Assembly (NCBI RefSeq): GCF_007483685.1 | Contig: NZ_VMKN01000001.1 | Span: 372,001-436,000 of the forward strand | Source: Litoribacter populi | GTDB taxonomy: Bacteria; Bacteroidota; Bacteroidia; Cytophagales; Cyclobacteriaceae | Length of the DNA stretch: 64,000 nt | Direction: 5' to 3' | Shown here: one piece after another, positions 18,895 through 28,168 of the stretch | Layout: the number at the start of each line of letters is the position of its first letter | Position numbering within the stretch: position 1 is the stretch's first letter | Notes under the pieces: model-generated | Seen by the model: only the letters and a program-made list of their open reading frames with translations | The model's database searches: none | Told to the model about the DNA's origin: nothing | Translations under genes and position numbers: made by a program

Positions 18895-20292
18895 CTATCT
18901 CAACTTATAAACGCCTTCCTTTTGCGGGCGGTAAAGGTCTTTCAGCGCTGGAATTTGAAGGAGCAATTCCTCAAATACGCCATCCTCATCAATGATGTAC
19001 TCAGGCTTCTCATTGTTGAAATACTTAAAGGTGGTGGCCATGTCATGGAGATCCTCAAAATCGGTCAAAACCCTCTTGGAAAGGTTGTAATTCAAAAAGG
19101 GCGTGGAGGGATAGGCATGTTGATAATAGCCCATATCCGTACCTAGCACGACCACTCTTCTGTCTCGAGTGAAGTTGTACTTTGTATCTTTTTCAACCCC
19201 ATAAGCCGTAATCCTTCCAGATTCTATTTTCTGAAAGGTCCAAGCGTAGCCCACTAATGGCACCAAAATCAAAAAGCTATAAAAGAAGCCTCTCAATACA
19301 GCTCTCCGTTCCACATTCATGAAAATCTGGTTGATAAAGTAGGTCAGAGCTGGTAACAAGGCAAGCATTTGATAAGGTGTTCTCCTATTAGAAAGCAATA
19401 GAGTAAGTAGCGCAAAAAGCATGTAAAGCATCATCAGCTGCATTTGCTTCTGCTGGTTGATGGTTTGGCTCCGCATCAGGGAACTGAAAAGGAAACCACT
19501 TGCCGCAAACCCAAAAGGAACTATAAACAAGATCAACATATCCAAATAGGTCACATGGATATAGGTTTCAATGATTCTGGTAGCAAACACAAATTCCATC
19601 AGAAATTCTGGCAATCCATCCTGCCAAAAATAATACAAACTGCAAAGCAGAATTGGCTGGAAATATCCGACCATGGATAGAATGAAGTGGTTGAAACTAA
19701 ATCCCGATACGGCAATGCCCGCTACAATCAAATAAGGTAGGAAGAAAATCAAGGGAAAGTGGAAGCAAGCAGCAATTCCGCCAAACACCCCGACCATCAA
19801 GACAGACTCAGTACTATCCTCGCTCAACAAAGTCAAACTGAAAATTTTCCCCAAAGCCAAAACTAGAAATGTGCTGCCAAGCAAGGCGGGTGAAAGAGTC
19901 AGAAAGTCAAAGGAAAGGTGGAACAGGACCCCCATCACCAATGCAGGTAGGTATGTTGTGTCGGCGAAAGCCCGATACCGAATAAACAAGTGGTTTATAT
20001 AGACAATCTGAAAGATAATGATCAATCCTGCAATAATCTGGTAGGCCATTAATGATCTTCCAAAAGCCATATCCACTAGCCAATAAATCCCAGCCGAAAA
20101 TGGACCGTTGTCATCGATTATATCAAGATACATATTGTACCCTTGTGACATCCGCTCACCTGTCAGCATCCACATAAGCTCTGGGGTGAGTAGCGGAATA
20201 TCCATCAGCAGATAAGGCACCCGAAGGATAAGCAGGATTACCAAAATGCCGGCAATCCGAAACGGGTCATTGACTTTAAAAAAACTTAACAA
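18895..20292 (-). CDS. Polytopic membrane protein, possible GT-C-type glycosyltransferase
   Basis: 465 residues with about 11 hydrophobic segments and a soluble C-terminal tail of about 100 residues. After the first membrane helix there is a loop with 'DIIDDNGPFSAGIYWLV', an acidic pair in the position where GT-C enzymes such as PMT/ArnT-like transferases keep catalytic carboxylates. The tail contains 'RRVVVLGTDMGYYQHAYPS'. This suggests transfer of sugar from a lipid-linked donor outside the cytoplasm, but the assignment is tentative. Single gene, convergent with the amidohydrolase (19 bp apart) and divergent from rbfA. Confidence 0.7.
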   Translation of the reverse strand: MLSFFKVNDPFRIAGILVILLILRVPYLLMDIPLLTPELMWMLTGERMSQGYNMYLDIIDDNGPFSAGIYWLVDMAFGRSLMAYQIIAGLIIIFQIVYINHLFIRYRAFADTTYLPALVMGVLFHLSFDFLTLSPALLGSTFLVLALGKIFSLTLLSEDSTESVLMVGVFGGIAACFHFPLIFFLPYLIVAGIAVSGFSFNHFILSMVGYFQPILLCSLYYFWQDGLPEFLMEFVFATRIIETYIHVTYLDMLILFIVPFGFAASGFLFSSLMRSQTINQQKQMQLMMLYMLFALLTLLLSNRRTPYQMLALLPALTYFINQIFMNVERRAVLRGFFYSFLILVPLVGYAWTFQKIESGRITAYGVEKDTKYNFTRDRRVVVLGTDMGYYQHAYPSTPFLNYNLSKRVLTDFEDLHDMATTFKYFNNEKPEYIIDEDGVFEELLLQIPALKDLYRPQKEGVYKLR

Positions 20293-20358
20293 GGGCGATT
20301 AGGGTTGAATGTTTAGCAATCTGCAAACACGAAATTAAACCTTACGCATTTAATTCAC

Positions 20359-20366
20359 TACATTTG
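20359..20366 (+). promoter_or_regulatory. -7 box of the rbfA promoter
   Basis: TACATTTG is an exact TAnnTTTG match 18 bp before the rbfA ATG. No TTTG is present at the expected -33 spacing, so only the -7 element is supported. Confidence 0.5.
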
Positions 20367-20384
20367 TAACGATAATTATCAGTT

Positions 20385-20768
20385 ATGGAAAGCAAAAGAC
20401 AGCAAAAATATTCAAAGTTAATCCAGAAAGAGGTTGGGGAAATCTTCCAACGCGAGGGACGTCATCTGGTCGGCAGCGCCATGGTGACCGTAACCCGTGT
20501 GTTGATGAGCCCTGATTTGGGAGTGGCTAAGATTTACCTTAGCTTTTTGTTGACTAACAATAAGGAGACTTTTGAGAAAATAGAAGACAGTAAGAAAGAA
20601 ATCCGCAAGCACCTTGGCCGTAGAATCGGTAAAAGTGTTAGGGTAATTCCCGAACTTGCATTCTTTCCTGATGATTCAGCGGCCTATGCGCAGTATATGG
20701 ATAAGGTAATATCTGACCTTGACATTCCAAAGACTGATGAGGACGAAGATGATGAGGATGACAAATAA
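20385..20768 (+). CDS. rbfA: Ribosome-binding factor A
   Basis: 127 residues. KH-like RbfA fold: 'RQQKYSKLIQKEVGEIFQ', 'VTVTRVLMSPDLGVAKIYLS', 'IRKHLGRRIGKSVRVIPELAFF'. The end is an acidic tail (DEDEDDEDD). It helps mature the 16S rRNA 5' end and is needed at low temperature. A -7 promoter box lies directly upstream. The permease gene follows 18 bp later in the same direction. Confidence 0.93.
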   Translation: MESKRQQKYSKLIQKEVGEIFQREGRHLVGSAMVTVTRVLMSPDLGVAKIYLSFLLTNNKETFEKIEDSKKEIRKHLGRRIGKSVRVIPELAFFPDDSAAYAQYMDKVISDLDIPKTDEDEDDEDDK

Positions 20769-20786
20769 TTAACCGCTTTACCAATC

Positions 20787-22010
20787 TTGAACCTATCTTT
20801 TTTCATAGCTTCCCGATATTTCCGAAGCAAAAAGAAGCGAAATTTCATCACCATTCTTTCCCGGATTTCTATGATCGGGGTAGCGGTAGGCACTATGGCT
20901 CTGATCATAGTGCTTTCGGTGTTTAATGGCTTGGAAGATCTTATCCGGGGCCTTTATGCCTCCTTTGATGCGGAATTGAAGGTAGAGGCAGCAGTAGGGA
21001 AGTCTTTCCGTGTGGAAAAAGATTGGCTCAATGATATTCAAGCTGTGGAAGGAGTCGAAGTGGTCACCGAGGTGATCGAGGACAATGCCCTTTTCGGTTA
21101 CAAAGGCGTGCAAAAGGTGGCTAAGCTAAAAGGCGTGTCGGACAACTTTTTGGATCAGGGCAGGTTTGAGCAGGGCTATTTTCGTGGAAAGCTTTCCCTG
21201 GGTACAGAAAAACAACCCGAAGCCATTCTTGGTATGGGTGTGGCCAGTACGCTTCGAGTGGATATTAATAATGATCTGGAATTTCTGACCGTTTATTATC
21301 CCAAAGCAAGCCGATCAGGAACAATCGATCCCCGCCAAATGTATAACCGGGAAATCATCCGGCCTATAGGCTATTTCAGCATTGAAAAGCAGTTTGACGA
21401 TGAATATATCATTGCCCCGATTGGCTTTGTGGAGGAATTACTCGAGTATGGCAATCGTAGAACCGCTTTGGAAATAAAAGTTCAGGATGGATATCGTATC
21501 TCACAAGTGAAGCGAAATCTTCGTGAACATTTAGGTCAAGATTTCCTCGTAAGGGACACCGATGAGCAGCATGCCTCATTATTGCGAGCTATCAAGATCG
21601 AAAAATTGTTTGTTTACCTCACACTTACCTTTATTCTTGCCGTCGCATCGTTCAACATTTTTTTCTCTCTAAGTATGTTGGCAATAGAGAAAAAGAAAGA
21701 CATAGCCGTGCTCAAGGCACTGGGTGCCAAAGACAGCCTAATTCAGGCAATTTACCTGAAACAAGGAGCTATAATCGCATTTTCCGGTGCTATTATCGGA
21801 TTGGTTTTGGGCTTTTTGATCGTGTGGCTGCAGGATACTTTCGGGCTTGTGAGTTTGGGTGTGGCCAGTTCCATCATTGACAATTATCCTGTCAAAATGG
21901 TGTGGACCGACTTTTTATATACCTGCATCAGTGTGATTGCCATAACCCTAATGGCTTCCTACCGTCCAGCTATAATTGCCTCTAAAGTTAAAACAATTGA
22001 ACAACTTTGA
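20787..22010 (+). CDS. FtsX/LolC-E-type ABC transporter permease, TTG start
   Basis: 407 residues. No ATG fits; the conserved opening 'NLSFFIASRYFRSKKKRNFI' starts at TTG 20787, and the first internal ATG would delete the first membrane helix. One TM near residues 25-45, a large periplasmic domain, then three TMs in the C-terminal half with the FtsX signature region ('AIEKKKDIAVLKALGAKDSL'). LolC/E-type permeases pass lipoproteins from the inner membrane to LolA. The ATPase (LolD) is not in this window, so the substrate is inferred from family. Lies 18 bp after rbfA. Confidence 0.88.
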   Translation: MNLSFFIASRYFRSKKKRNFITILSRISMIGVAVGTMALIIVLSVFNGLEDLIRGLYASFDAELKVEAAVGKSFRVEKDWLNDIQAVEGVEVVTEVIEDNALFGYKGVQKVAKLKGVSDNFLDQGRFEQGYFRGKLSLGTEKQPEAILGMGVASTLRVDINNDLEFLTVYYPKASRSGTIDPRQMYNREIIRPIGYFSIEKQFDDEYIIAPIGFVEELLEYGNRRTALEIKVQDGYRISQVKRNLREHLGQDFLVRDTDEQHASLLRAIKIEKLFVYLTLTFILAVASFNIFFSLSMLAIEKKKDIAVLKALGAKDSLIQAIYLKQGAIIAFSGAIIGLVLGFLIVWLQDTFGLVSLGVASSIIDNYPVKMVWTDFLYTCISVIAITLMASYRPAIIASKVKTIEQL

Positions 22011-22135
22011 TTGGTCAATTTTCGGATCTTTTATAGGGCTTTTTTCCTAAATTTTGATTATTTTGCGAGCTATTGTATTATGGATTTTGTGCCTTCATCG
22101 CCATTTTCCCTCCGTTGCTTGTAACCTGATTGATT

Positions 22136-25072
22136 ATGAAAGTTTCTTCAGAGAAGCCCTTTGAAATTGTTTATGCCCTCTTTATCCACGAATACTTTGG
22201 GATTCTGTTTGAGTCCTTTGTGGTACAACTGGATGAGCGGGGAAGGCTTTCATATGCCAATCAAAACATCTCCTTCAAGAATGCAAAAGATTTTGCATCT
22301 GGCCTTGATGATAGGGATTATGAACTCATCAAGCTCATGGACAATATGCAGCATGATGCTATTTCCAAAAAGTTCAACACCAAAAATCTAAAGCCAAAAG
22401 AGTTTATCCGGAAGGTCTACGATGATAAAACCGGTAACAAAACTATACAGGAACAAATTGAAGTAAAGCTGGAGAGCTTGAGGGCAGAGGTATTGGAGAA
22501 ACTTCAAGGCAAGCGACTTTTCGAGATGGGCAACGATGGCAATCCCATCTGGAAGGAAATCCAAGTGATGCCCAACAAGGCTTCCGTACTTTTCCATTTC
22601 AGAAGAAATGATGAAAATACCCATTATTTTCCCACCATCAAATATGACGGTGAAAGGCTGGAATGGCAATACAAAAACGGCTACCTCATCTGCAAAGAAC
22701 CGGCGTGGCTCGTGGTGGATCAAAAGCTTTATAGTTTTGAGAAAAATGTTGACGGCAAGAAACTGACGCCATTCCTGAACAAGAAATTTATCGTCATCCC
22801 TAAGAAAGTAGAGCAGTCATACTACGAAAAATTTGTGACCCAACTGGTCAGTTCTTTTGACGTATATGCCAAAGGCTTTGATATCAAAGTAGAAAGAAAG
22901 CAGCCGGAGCCATTCCTAAGCCTAAGCGACCTACCTGGAAATGGGGCTTCACAGGACCTGTTCGGCAATGCTACCTCCGGTGAGGGAGAATCTGAGGACA
23001 AAATCATTTTTGACCTTAAATTTCAATACGGTAACTATTCCTTCCGATCCGATGAAAAACGTCCCAATGATGTGAAATTGGAACAACAAGGAGATAATTA
23101 TATTTTCTACAAGGTCATGAGGGACCTTGAAAAGGAGAAAAGCTACGGCGACTACCTCAAAGAAATGGGGCTGCCTGTGAAATCTTCCCGTTTTTCCCTC
23201 GAAAAGACTAAAGCCTTCGATTGGATAAACCATAATCGCGAGCAGTTGGAGTCCATGGGGGTGAAAATCCTTCAGAACAACAATCTCGAGGGGAAAAGGT
23301 ACTTCATTGGGCAAGCGTCTATTTCGGTGGAAATTAAAGAAAACATCGACTGGTTTGATGTCAACGCCATCATCAAGTTTGGTGAGTTTGAAATTCCTTT
23401 TCACAAAATCCGGAAAATGCTTATCCAAGGCAAGAATGAATTTGAGCTGCCAAATGGAGAGATTGCTGTAATACCTGACAGCTGGTTTGTCAATTATGCG
23501 GAGATTTTTGCCTTTCTAGAAGATACGGATGCTACCCACGAGCATCATAAACTTAAAAAGCATCATATAGCCCTCGCCCAGGAGTTGGAGAAAGGGCAAT
23601 TAATCAACCTTACCTTGAGCCGCAAGCTTGAAAAGCTTAAAGACTTTTCAAATATTGAGGATTACGACTTACCCAAAACATTCAGGGGGGAGCTCAGGCC
23701 ATACCAGAAAGCTGGTTACAATTGGCTTAGGTTTTTGAATGACTACAGTTTCGGTGGTTGTCTCGCTGATGATATGGGTCTGGGTAAGACAGTACAGACC
23801 CTTGCTTTGCTGGCCCATGAAAAGGAGATAAACCCCGACAGTACTTCATTATTAGTGATGCCAACTTCCCTAATTTATAACTGGGAGTTGGAGGCGAGAA
23901 AATTTACCCCTAAACTCAAGATTTTAACCTATACCGGTTCTTTCCGTGTCAAAGATACCTCCAAGTTCGCCAACTATGATTTGGTACTAACTTCATACGG
24001 TATCACAAGGCTAGATATAGAGGTGTTGAAGCAATTTTACTTCAACTACGTGATTCTGGATGAATCTCAGGCGATCAAAAATCCAGGCAGCAATATTTCC
24101 AAAGCGGTCAATCATTTTGCCTGTAAAAACAAACTTATCCTAACGGGCACTCCGGTGGAAAATGGAACCATGGACTTATGGTCTCAGATGAACTTCATCA
24201 ATCCAGGTCTGCTTGGCAACCAGAGCCTTTTCAAAAAACAGTTTCTTTTTCCTATCGAGAAAAAGAACGACATGGATAAAGCTCAAAAGCTCCATGCTAC
24301 GATAAAGCCATTCATCCTCCGTAGACTCAAAACACAGGTAGCTACCGATCTTCCCGAAAAGCTGATTAACGTGAAGTATTCTTCCATGACCAGTGACCAG
24401 GAGAAAGCTTACGAAGAAGTGAAGAGCTATTACAGGGAGCAAATTGTCAACGAGTTGACAATGCCAGGAATGGCAAGAAAGCAGTTCACCCTTTTAAGAG
24501 GTTTAACACAGCTTAGACAAATTGCCAACCACCCGAAAATGACGGATAAATCTTATAAGGGTGATTCCGGCAAGCTGGAGGATGTGACACACATGCTCCA
24601 CTCCGCTGCCAGTGAGGGTCACAAGGTTTTGGTATTTAGCCAATTTGTAAGACACTTAGCGATTGTAAAAGAGTTTTTGGATGAGGAGAATATCCGATAT
24701 GCCTATTTGGATGGTACAACCAAGGACCGACAAGGGCAGGTGAAGGAATTCCAAGAAAACGATGATGTCAAGATTTTCCTTATATCCTTAAAAGCCGGTG
24801 GTGTTGGACTCAATCTTACCAAGGCAGAATATGTATTCTTACTTGACCCATGGTGGAATCCAGCTGTGGAAGCGCAGGCGATTGACCGTGCCCATAGAAT
24901 CGGGCAGGAAAATAAGGTCATGATTTATAAATTCATCACTCGTAATACGGTGGAGGAAAAAATTATGGCCCTGCAGGAAAAGAAAATGGCCTTGGCCGGA
25001 GAGCTGATCAGCACCGAGGAAAGCTTCATGAAGAGCCTCAGCAAGGAGGATATCGAAGCGCTTCTGGATTAA
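22136..25072 (+). CDS. SNF2-family DNA-dependent ATPase/helicase
   Basis: 978 residues from ATG 22136 (TTG 22130 is less likely). The N-terminal half (about 1-480) lacks motifs I recognise and may carry substrate-specific domains. The C-terminal half is a SNF2 engine: 'LRPYQKAGYNWLRFLND', Walker A 'DDMGLGKTVQTLALL', 'LVMPTSLIYNWELEARKF', motif II 'VILDESQAIKNPGS', 'LTGTPVENGTMDLWSQ', and motifs V/VI 'LKAGGVGLNLTKAEYVF', 'RAHRIGQ'. Bacterial relatives move on DNA or displace RNA polymerase (RapA). No nuclease domain or neighbouring defence genes were seen. Its TAA overlaps the convergent racemase stop in the palindrome TTAA. Confidence 0.92.
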   Translation: MKVSSEKPFEIVYALFIHEYFGILFESFVVQLDERGRLSYANQNISFKNAKDFASGLDDRDYELIKLMDNMQHDAISKKFNTKNLKPKEFIRKVYDDKTGNKTIQEQIEVKLESLRAEVLEKLQGKRLFEMGNDGNPIWKEIQVMPNKASVLFHFRRNDENTHYFPTIKYDGERLEWQYKNGYLICKEPAWLVVDQKLYSFEKNVDGKKLTPFLNKKFIVIPKKVEQSYYEKFVTQLVSSFDVYAKGFDIKVERKQPEPFLSLSDLPGNGASQDLFGNATSGEGESEDKIIFDLKFQYGNYSFRSDEKRPNDVKLEQQGDNYIFYKVMRDLEKEKSYGDYLKEMGLPVKSSRFSLEKTKAFDWINHNREQLESMGVKILQNNNLEGKRYFIGQASISVEIKENIDWFDVNAIIKFGEFEIPFHKIRKMLIQGKNEFELPNGEIAVIPDSWFVNYAEIFAFLEDTDATHEHHKLKKHHIALAQELEKGQLINLTLSRKLEKLKDFSNIEDYDLPKTFRGELRPYQKAGYNWLRFLNDYSFGGCLADDMGLGKTVQTLALLAHEKEINPDSTSLLVMPTSLIYNWELEARKFTPKLKILTYTGSFRVKDTSKFANYDLVLTSYGITRLDIEVLKQFYFNYVILDESQAIKNPGSNISKAVNHFACKNKLILTGTPVENGTMDLWSQMNFINPGLLGNQSLFKKQFLFPIEKKNDMDKAQKLHATIKPFILRRLKTQVATDLPEKLINVKYSSMTSDQEKAYEEVKSYYREQIVNELTMPGMARKQFTLLRGLTQLRQIANHPKMTDKSYKGDSGKLEDVTHMLHSAASEGHKVLVFSQFVRHLAIVKEFLDEENIRYAYLDGTTKDRQGQVKEFQENDDVKIFLISLKAGGVGLNLTKAEYVFLLDPWWNPAVEAQAIDRAHRIGQENKVMIYKFITRNTVEEKIMALQEKKMALAGELISTEESFMKSLSKEDIEALLD

Positions 25073-26232
25073 GTTGTAATCGTACGCTCAATGTTTTGGG
25101 GAAGTCTGGTGAGCAGTTCATAATTGACCTGTTGGGAGGTTTCACCAAAAGAGGCCACGGTGAGTTCCTGTGAGCGTTGCTTTCCGATAATCACCACTTC
25201 CTCTCCAGCTTTTACATTTCTGAGCTCTGTGATGTCCACGGCGATGCTGTTCATAGTCACCGTTCCGACTACAGATACGATTTTGCCATGTATGAGCACC
25301 TTGCCCAGATTGCTCAGCGTCCGACTAAATCCGTGCGCATAACCCACAGGCACTAATGCAATCCTCATGTTTCGTGGAGCCATGTAACTGGTGCCGTAAC
25401 CGACAAAATCCCCCATTTTTACTTCTTTGAGACTCATGATTTCACTTTTCCAGCTTAGAAGCCTTCTAAGTGGGTTTTTGGTCGTTTGGGTGAGCAAGTG
25501 TTTGTATTTGGCCATGTAGGTTTCTTGGCTTGGCCAAAAGCCATAGAGCAAAATACCAATGCGCACCATATCCATTACCGTTTCTGGGTATGTAAGTGCT
25601 GCGGCAGAACAGGCCGTGTGATAAAGTGAAAATGCCAGCCCTTTTTCTGTAAAGTACTCCTTAAAGCGATGAAAGACATCTATCTGCTCCTTCACACGTA
25701 CATAATTGCTGATACTTTCCGCCCCAGCATAATGGGTACAAAGGCCACATAACACCAAATGATCGAGGTTTTCTACCAGAATCTTACTCAGCTTTTCTCT
25801 CTCTGTCCATTCAAATCCGGTGCGGTGGAAACCTGTTTCTACCTCAATATGGATTTTGGCCTTTTTTCCTTTGTGCTTGGCAATCGTCAGAATTTTTTCC
25901 AGCCGATCCATACCGAAGACAAATATGCTCAAGCCATTTTCCACTATCCATTCTAATTGAGATTCTGTTGACATTCCCATGATCATGATGTGACTTCCTT
26001 TCTTACTGGCATGGAAAACTCGGTAAGCTTCATCTACGCTAAACGTACTGAAATGACGGACACCTGAACTTTCAGCGATTTTGACCATGTTTTCGATTCC
26101 GTGTCCATAGGCATTGCCTTTTACCACTGCGGAAATTATAGGGTGCTCCCCGATTTCCTGTCTGATATAGCTGAGGTTTTTTTTGTACGCGGATTTGCTG
26201 ATTTGGATATAGCTGGTTCCCTGCATGGTCAA
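25069..26232 (-). CDS. Alanine racemase-family PLP enzyme, atypical active site
   Basis: 387 residues, fold-type III PLP racemase. PLP lysine in 'VVKGNAYGHGI'. The C-terminal domain retains the catalytic-Tyr region 'VGYGTSY' but differs from standard Alr at usually conserved positions: 'PVGYAHGFSR' instead of GYADG, and 'VGTVTMNS' instead of the CMD-type motif. It may make D-Ala or another D-amino acid. The start overlaps the upstream amidohydrolase stop by ATGA (26229-26232), so the two are translationally coupled. Bacteroidota often have a main MurF-Alr fusion elsewhere, which would leave this copy free to specialise (inference). Confidence 0.85.
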   Translation of the reverse strand: MTMQGTSYIQISKSAYKKNLSYIRQEIGEHPIISAVVKGNAYGHGIENMVKIAESSGVRHFSTFSVDEAYRVFHASKKGSHIMIMGMSTESQLEWIVENGLSIFVFGMDRLEKILTIAKHKGKKAKIHIEVETGFHRTGFEWTEREKLSKILVENLDHLVLCGLCTHYAGAESISNYVRVKEQIDVFHRFKEYFTEKGLAFSLYHTACSAAALTYPETVMDMVRIGILLYGFWPSQETYMAKYKHLLTQTTKNPLRRLLSWKSEIMSLKEVKMGDFVGYGTSYMAPRNMRIALVPVGYAHGFSRTLSNLGKVLIHGKIVSVVGTVTMNSIAVDITELRNVKAGEEVVIIGKQRSQELTVASFGETSQQVNYELLTRLPQNIERTITT

Positions 26233-27362
26233 TAATGAAATTCCTTTAAAGTTTCTATAAAAATACCAACCCCAGTGCCGATGATTTCGTCCGGGAAGTC
26301 ATAGGTGGGTTCGTGAAGTTGAGGCTGCTTTTTGCCCGCCCCAAGGCCAAATAAAGCTGTTTTGGTCTCTTTAGAAAAATGACCAAAATCCTCCGACCAT
26401 CTAAATGGTAGCCGGATGTTTTTGGTCTTTAATTTCAGCCGCTTCGCCGCTTCCTTGACCAATTTATAAGCTTCCTCACTGTTTTCAGTCGCAGCAAATG
26501 ACTCCGTGTAACTGATTTCTGCTTTTAACTTGTTTTCCTCCGCCACCTTATGGACCAACGCTTCCGAATAACTTCTCAAGTCGGCTAGAGTTTCATTGTC
26601 GTGGCTGCGCAAAGTTGCCATGATGGTAGCATCTCCCGGGGCGGTGCCAAAGGCCCTTTTGCCCAATTGGGCATGCACCACTGTAGTAAGTGCAAAGTTC
26701 TTCATGCTCTCAGGAAGTAACGGTAAACCCACCATAAGGGTGCTCATCGCTAAAGAAGGACTTATTCCATCTTCTGGATGCGCTGCATGGGATGTTTTTC
26801 CAGTTAGTTTTATGATCATGCCGGTAGAGGCTGCGGCAAATGAACCCTTTTTAATGACTACCTGATTTTCGGGATAGCCGGGTAGATTATGGAGGGCAAA
26901 AGCATAATCGGGTTTAAAATCCTGATAGGTCTTGTCGTTGATTACCTTTTCCGCTCCCTCTCCAGTTTCCTCAGCCGGTTGGAAAAGCAAAACAACTTTT
27001 CCTTTTTCGGGGGGATGCTGGAAAAGATGAACTCCGACCCCTGCCACTATCGCCATATGGCCATCGTGCCCGCAAGTATGCGACTTTCCATCGTTTTTGG
27101 AAGCATGTTTACTTTCGCTCAAATCCTCAATCGGCAAACCGTCCAATTCGCATCTTATCATCGTGGTGGGACCAGCTTCCTTTCCGTCAAACTGAAAGGC
27201 TATTCCATGTCCGCCTAAGTTTTCAAATTTCTTTGCAGGGTCTAAAGCTTGGAAAAAGTCCTTCACCATCTTGGCAGTCCCCTTTTCCTCATGGGAAAGC
27301 TCGGGGTATTGATGAAGTTTACGTCTAAAATCAGTGAGGCTTTTGAGTTCTTTTTGGGTCAT
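26229..27362 (-). CDS. M20D-family amidohydrolase
   Basis: 377 residues. Motifs: 'LTDFRRKLHQYPELSHEEKG', 'IRCELDGLPIEDL', 'HTCGHDGHMAIVAGVGVHL' (metal Cys/His), 'LLFQPAEETGEGAEKVI' (catalytic Glu) and 'TGKTSHAAHPEDGISPSLAM'. Probably a zinc or manganese amidase acting on N-acyl amino acids or dipeptides. Cytoplasmic, no signal peptide. Its stop overlaps the racemase start (ATGA), and the M23 peptidase gene is 22 bp upstream, so a three-gene minus-strand operon M23-M20D-racemase is likely, perhaps recycling amino-acid derivatives (inference). Confidence 0.9.
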   Translation of the reverse strand: MTQKELKSLTDFRRKLHQYPELSHEEKGTAKMVKDFFQALDPAKKFENLGGHGIAFQFDGKEAGPTTMIRCELDGLPIEDLSESKHASKNDGKSHTCGHDGHMAIVAGVGVHLFQHPPEKGKVVLLFQPAEETGEGAEKVINDKTYQDFKPDYAFALHNLPGYPENQVVIKKGSFAAASTGMIIKLTGKTSHAAHPEDGISPSLAMSTLMVGLPLLPESMKNFALTTVVHAQLGKRAFGTAPGDATIMATLRSHDNETLADLRSYSEALVHKVAEENKLKAEISYTESFAATENSEEAYKLVKEAAKRLKLKTKNIRLPFRWSEDFGHFSKETKTALFGLGAGKKQPQLHEPTYDFPDEIIGTGVGIFIETLKEFHY

Positions 27363-27384
27363 GCTAAATTTTTTTGTTATCTAT

Positions 27385-28083
27385 TCAACCTCTAATAGAG
27401 CTTTCTGTTTGGCTATCCCTTTCAAACCTGAGGAGCAAGTTGGGATCTAGACAGATTTTACAATAATAGTCGGCTTCATGGGCAGCACTCACACCCGGGA
27501 AATCCCCGTCATTTTCCAGCATGTCATTCATTAATTGAAAATGTAGATGTGGGGGCCAATTACCATTTTCCTCTTCCTCGCCCAAATGGCAAAACAGTTG
27601 TCCCTGCTTTATTTCCTGACCTTTATCCAGCCCTTCCAAGTCTTGGCGCATCAGGTGGCCATAAAGTGTAAAGAACGTTATTCCTTCTACCTCATGTTCA
27701 AGAATGATTGTCGGGCCGTAGTTTCCGTAACCGGCATTGTCCCGGAAACTGTGGATTTTCCCATCGAATGGCGCATAAACGGGTGCTTTTGCCTCAGTCC
27801 AAATATCTACGCCCAGGTGAATATTCCGGAAAGCCTCATCGTGTGCAAATACCTCCGATCGTCTATAAATATCCCTATTTTCCATATATCCGCCGATACC
27901 ATACTTTTTGCCATTCATCTGTTGTTTGATAAAACGGTTGAAATCAGCGATGTCCAGTAGGTTTACTTCCGATAAATGGGGATTGCTGACTGTGAGGTTC
28001 AGCACTTTGGTGTTTTTGGCGGTCAATTGCTCTCCCATGATTGGGTAGGCGTCCTTTTGTCGAAAAAGCTTATTATAATCCAT
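27385..28083 (-). CDS. M23-family metallopeptidase-like protein without signal peptide
   Basis: 232 residues. Lysostaphin-type motifs are complete: 'HLGVDIWTEAKAPVYAPFDG' (HxxxD zinc ligands), 'FTLYGHLM', and 'WPPHLHFQLM' (HxH). A short N-terminal domain (1-85) is unlike classic peptidoglycan endopeptidases and no signal peptide or membrane segment is visible, so the protein may be cytoplasmic. That is unusual for cell-wall hydrolases. It heads the M20D/racemase operon and is divergent from the dehydratase gene. Confidence 0.85.
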   Translation of the reverse strand: MDYNKLFRQKDAYPIMGEQLTAKNTKVLNLTVSNPHLSEVNLLDIADFNRFIKQQMNGKKYGIGGYMENRDIYRRSEVFAHDEAFRNIHLGVDIWTEAKAPVYAPFDGKIHSFRDNAGYGNYGPTIILEHEVEGITFFTLYGHLMRQDLEGLDKGQEIKQGQLFCHLGEEEENGNWPPHLHFQLMNDMLENDGDFPGVSAAHEADYYCKICLDPNLLLRFERDSQTESSIRG

Positions 28084-28168
28084 TCAATATCAATTTACCC
28101 TTTCAATATAAGCATTGTGCTCAGGAAAATGTTAATTTGCCAGCAAAAGGAATCAACCGCTCCATACT

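Noticed and set aside
22136-25072. SNF2 helicase as part of a defence system
   Set aside because: Neighbours are rbfA, a permease and a racemase; no nuclease, methylase or other defence partner is adjacent.
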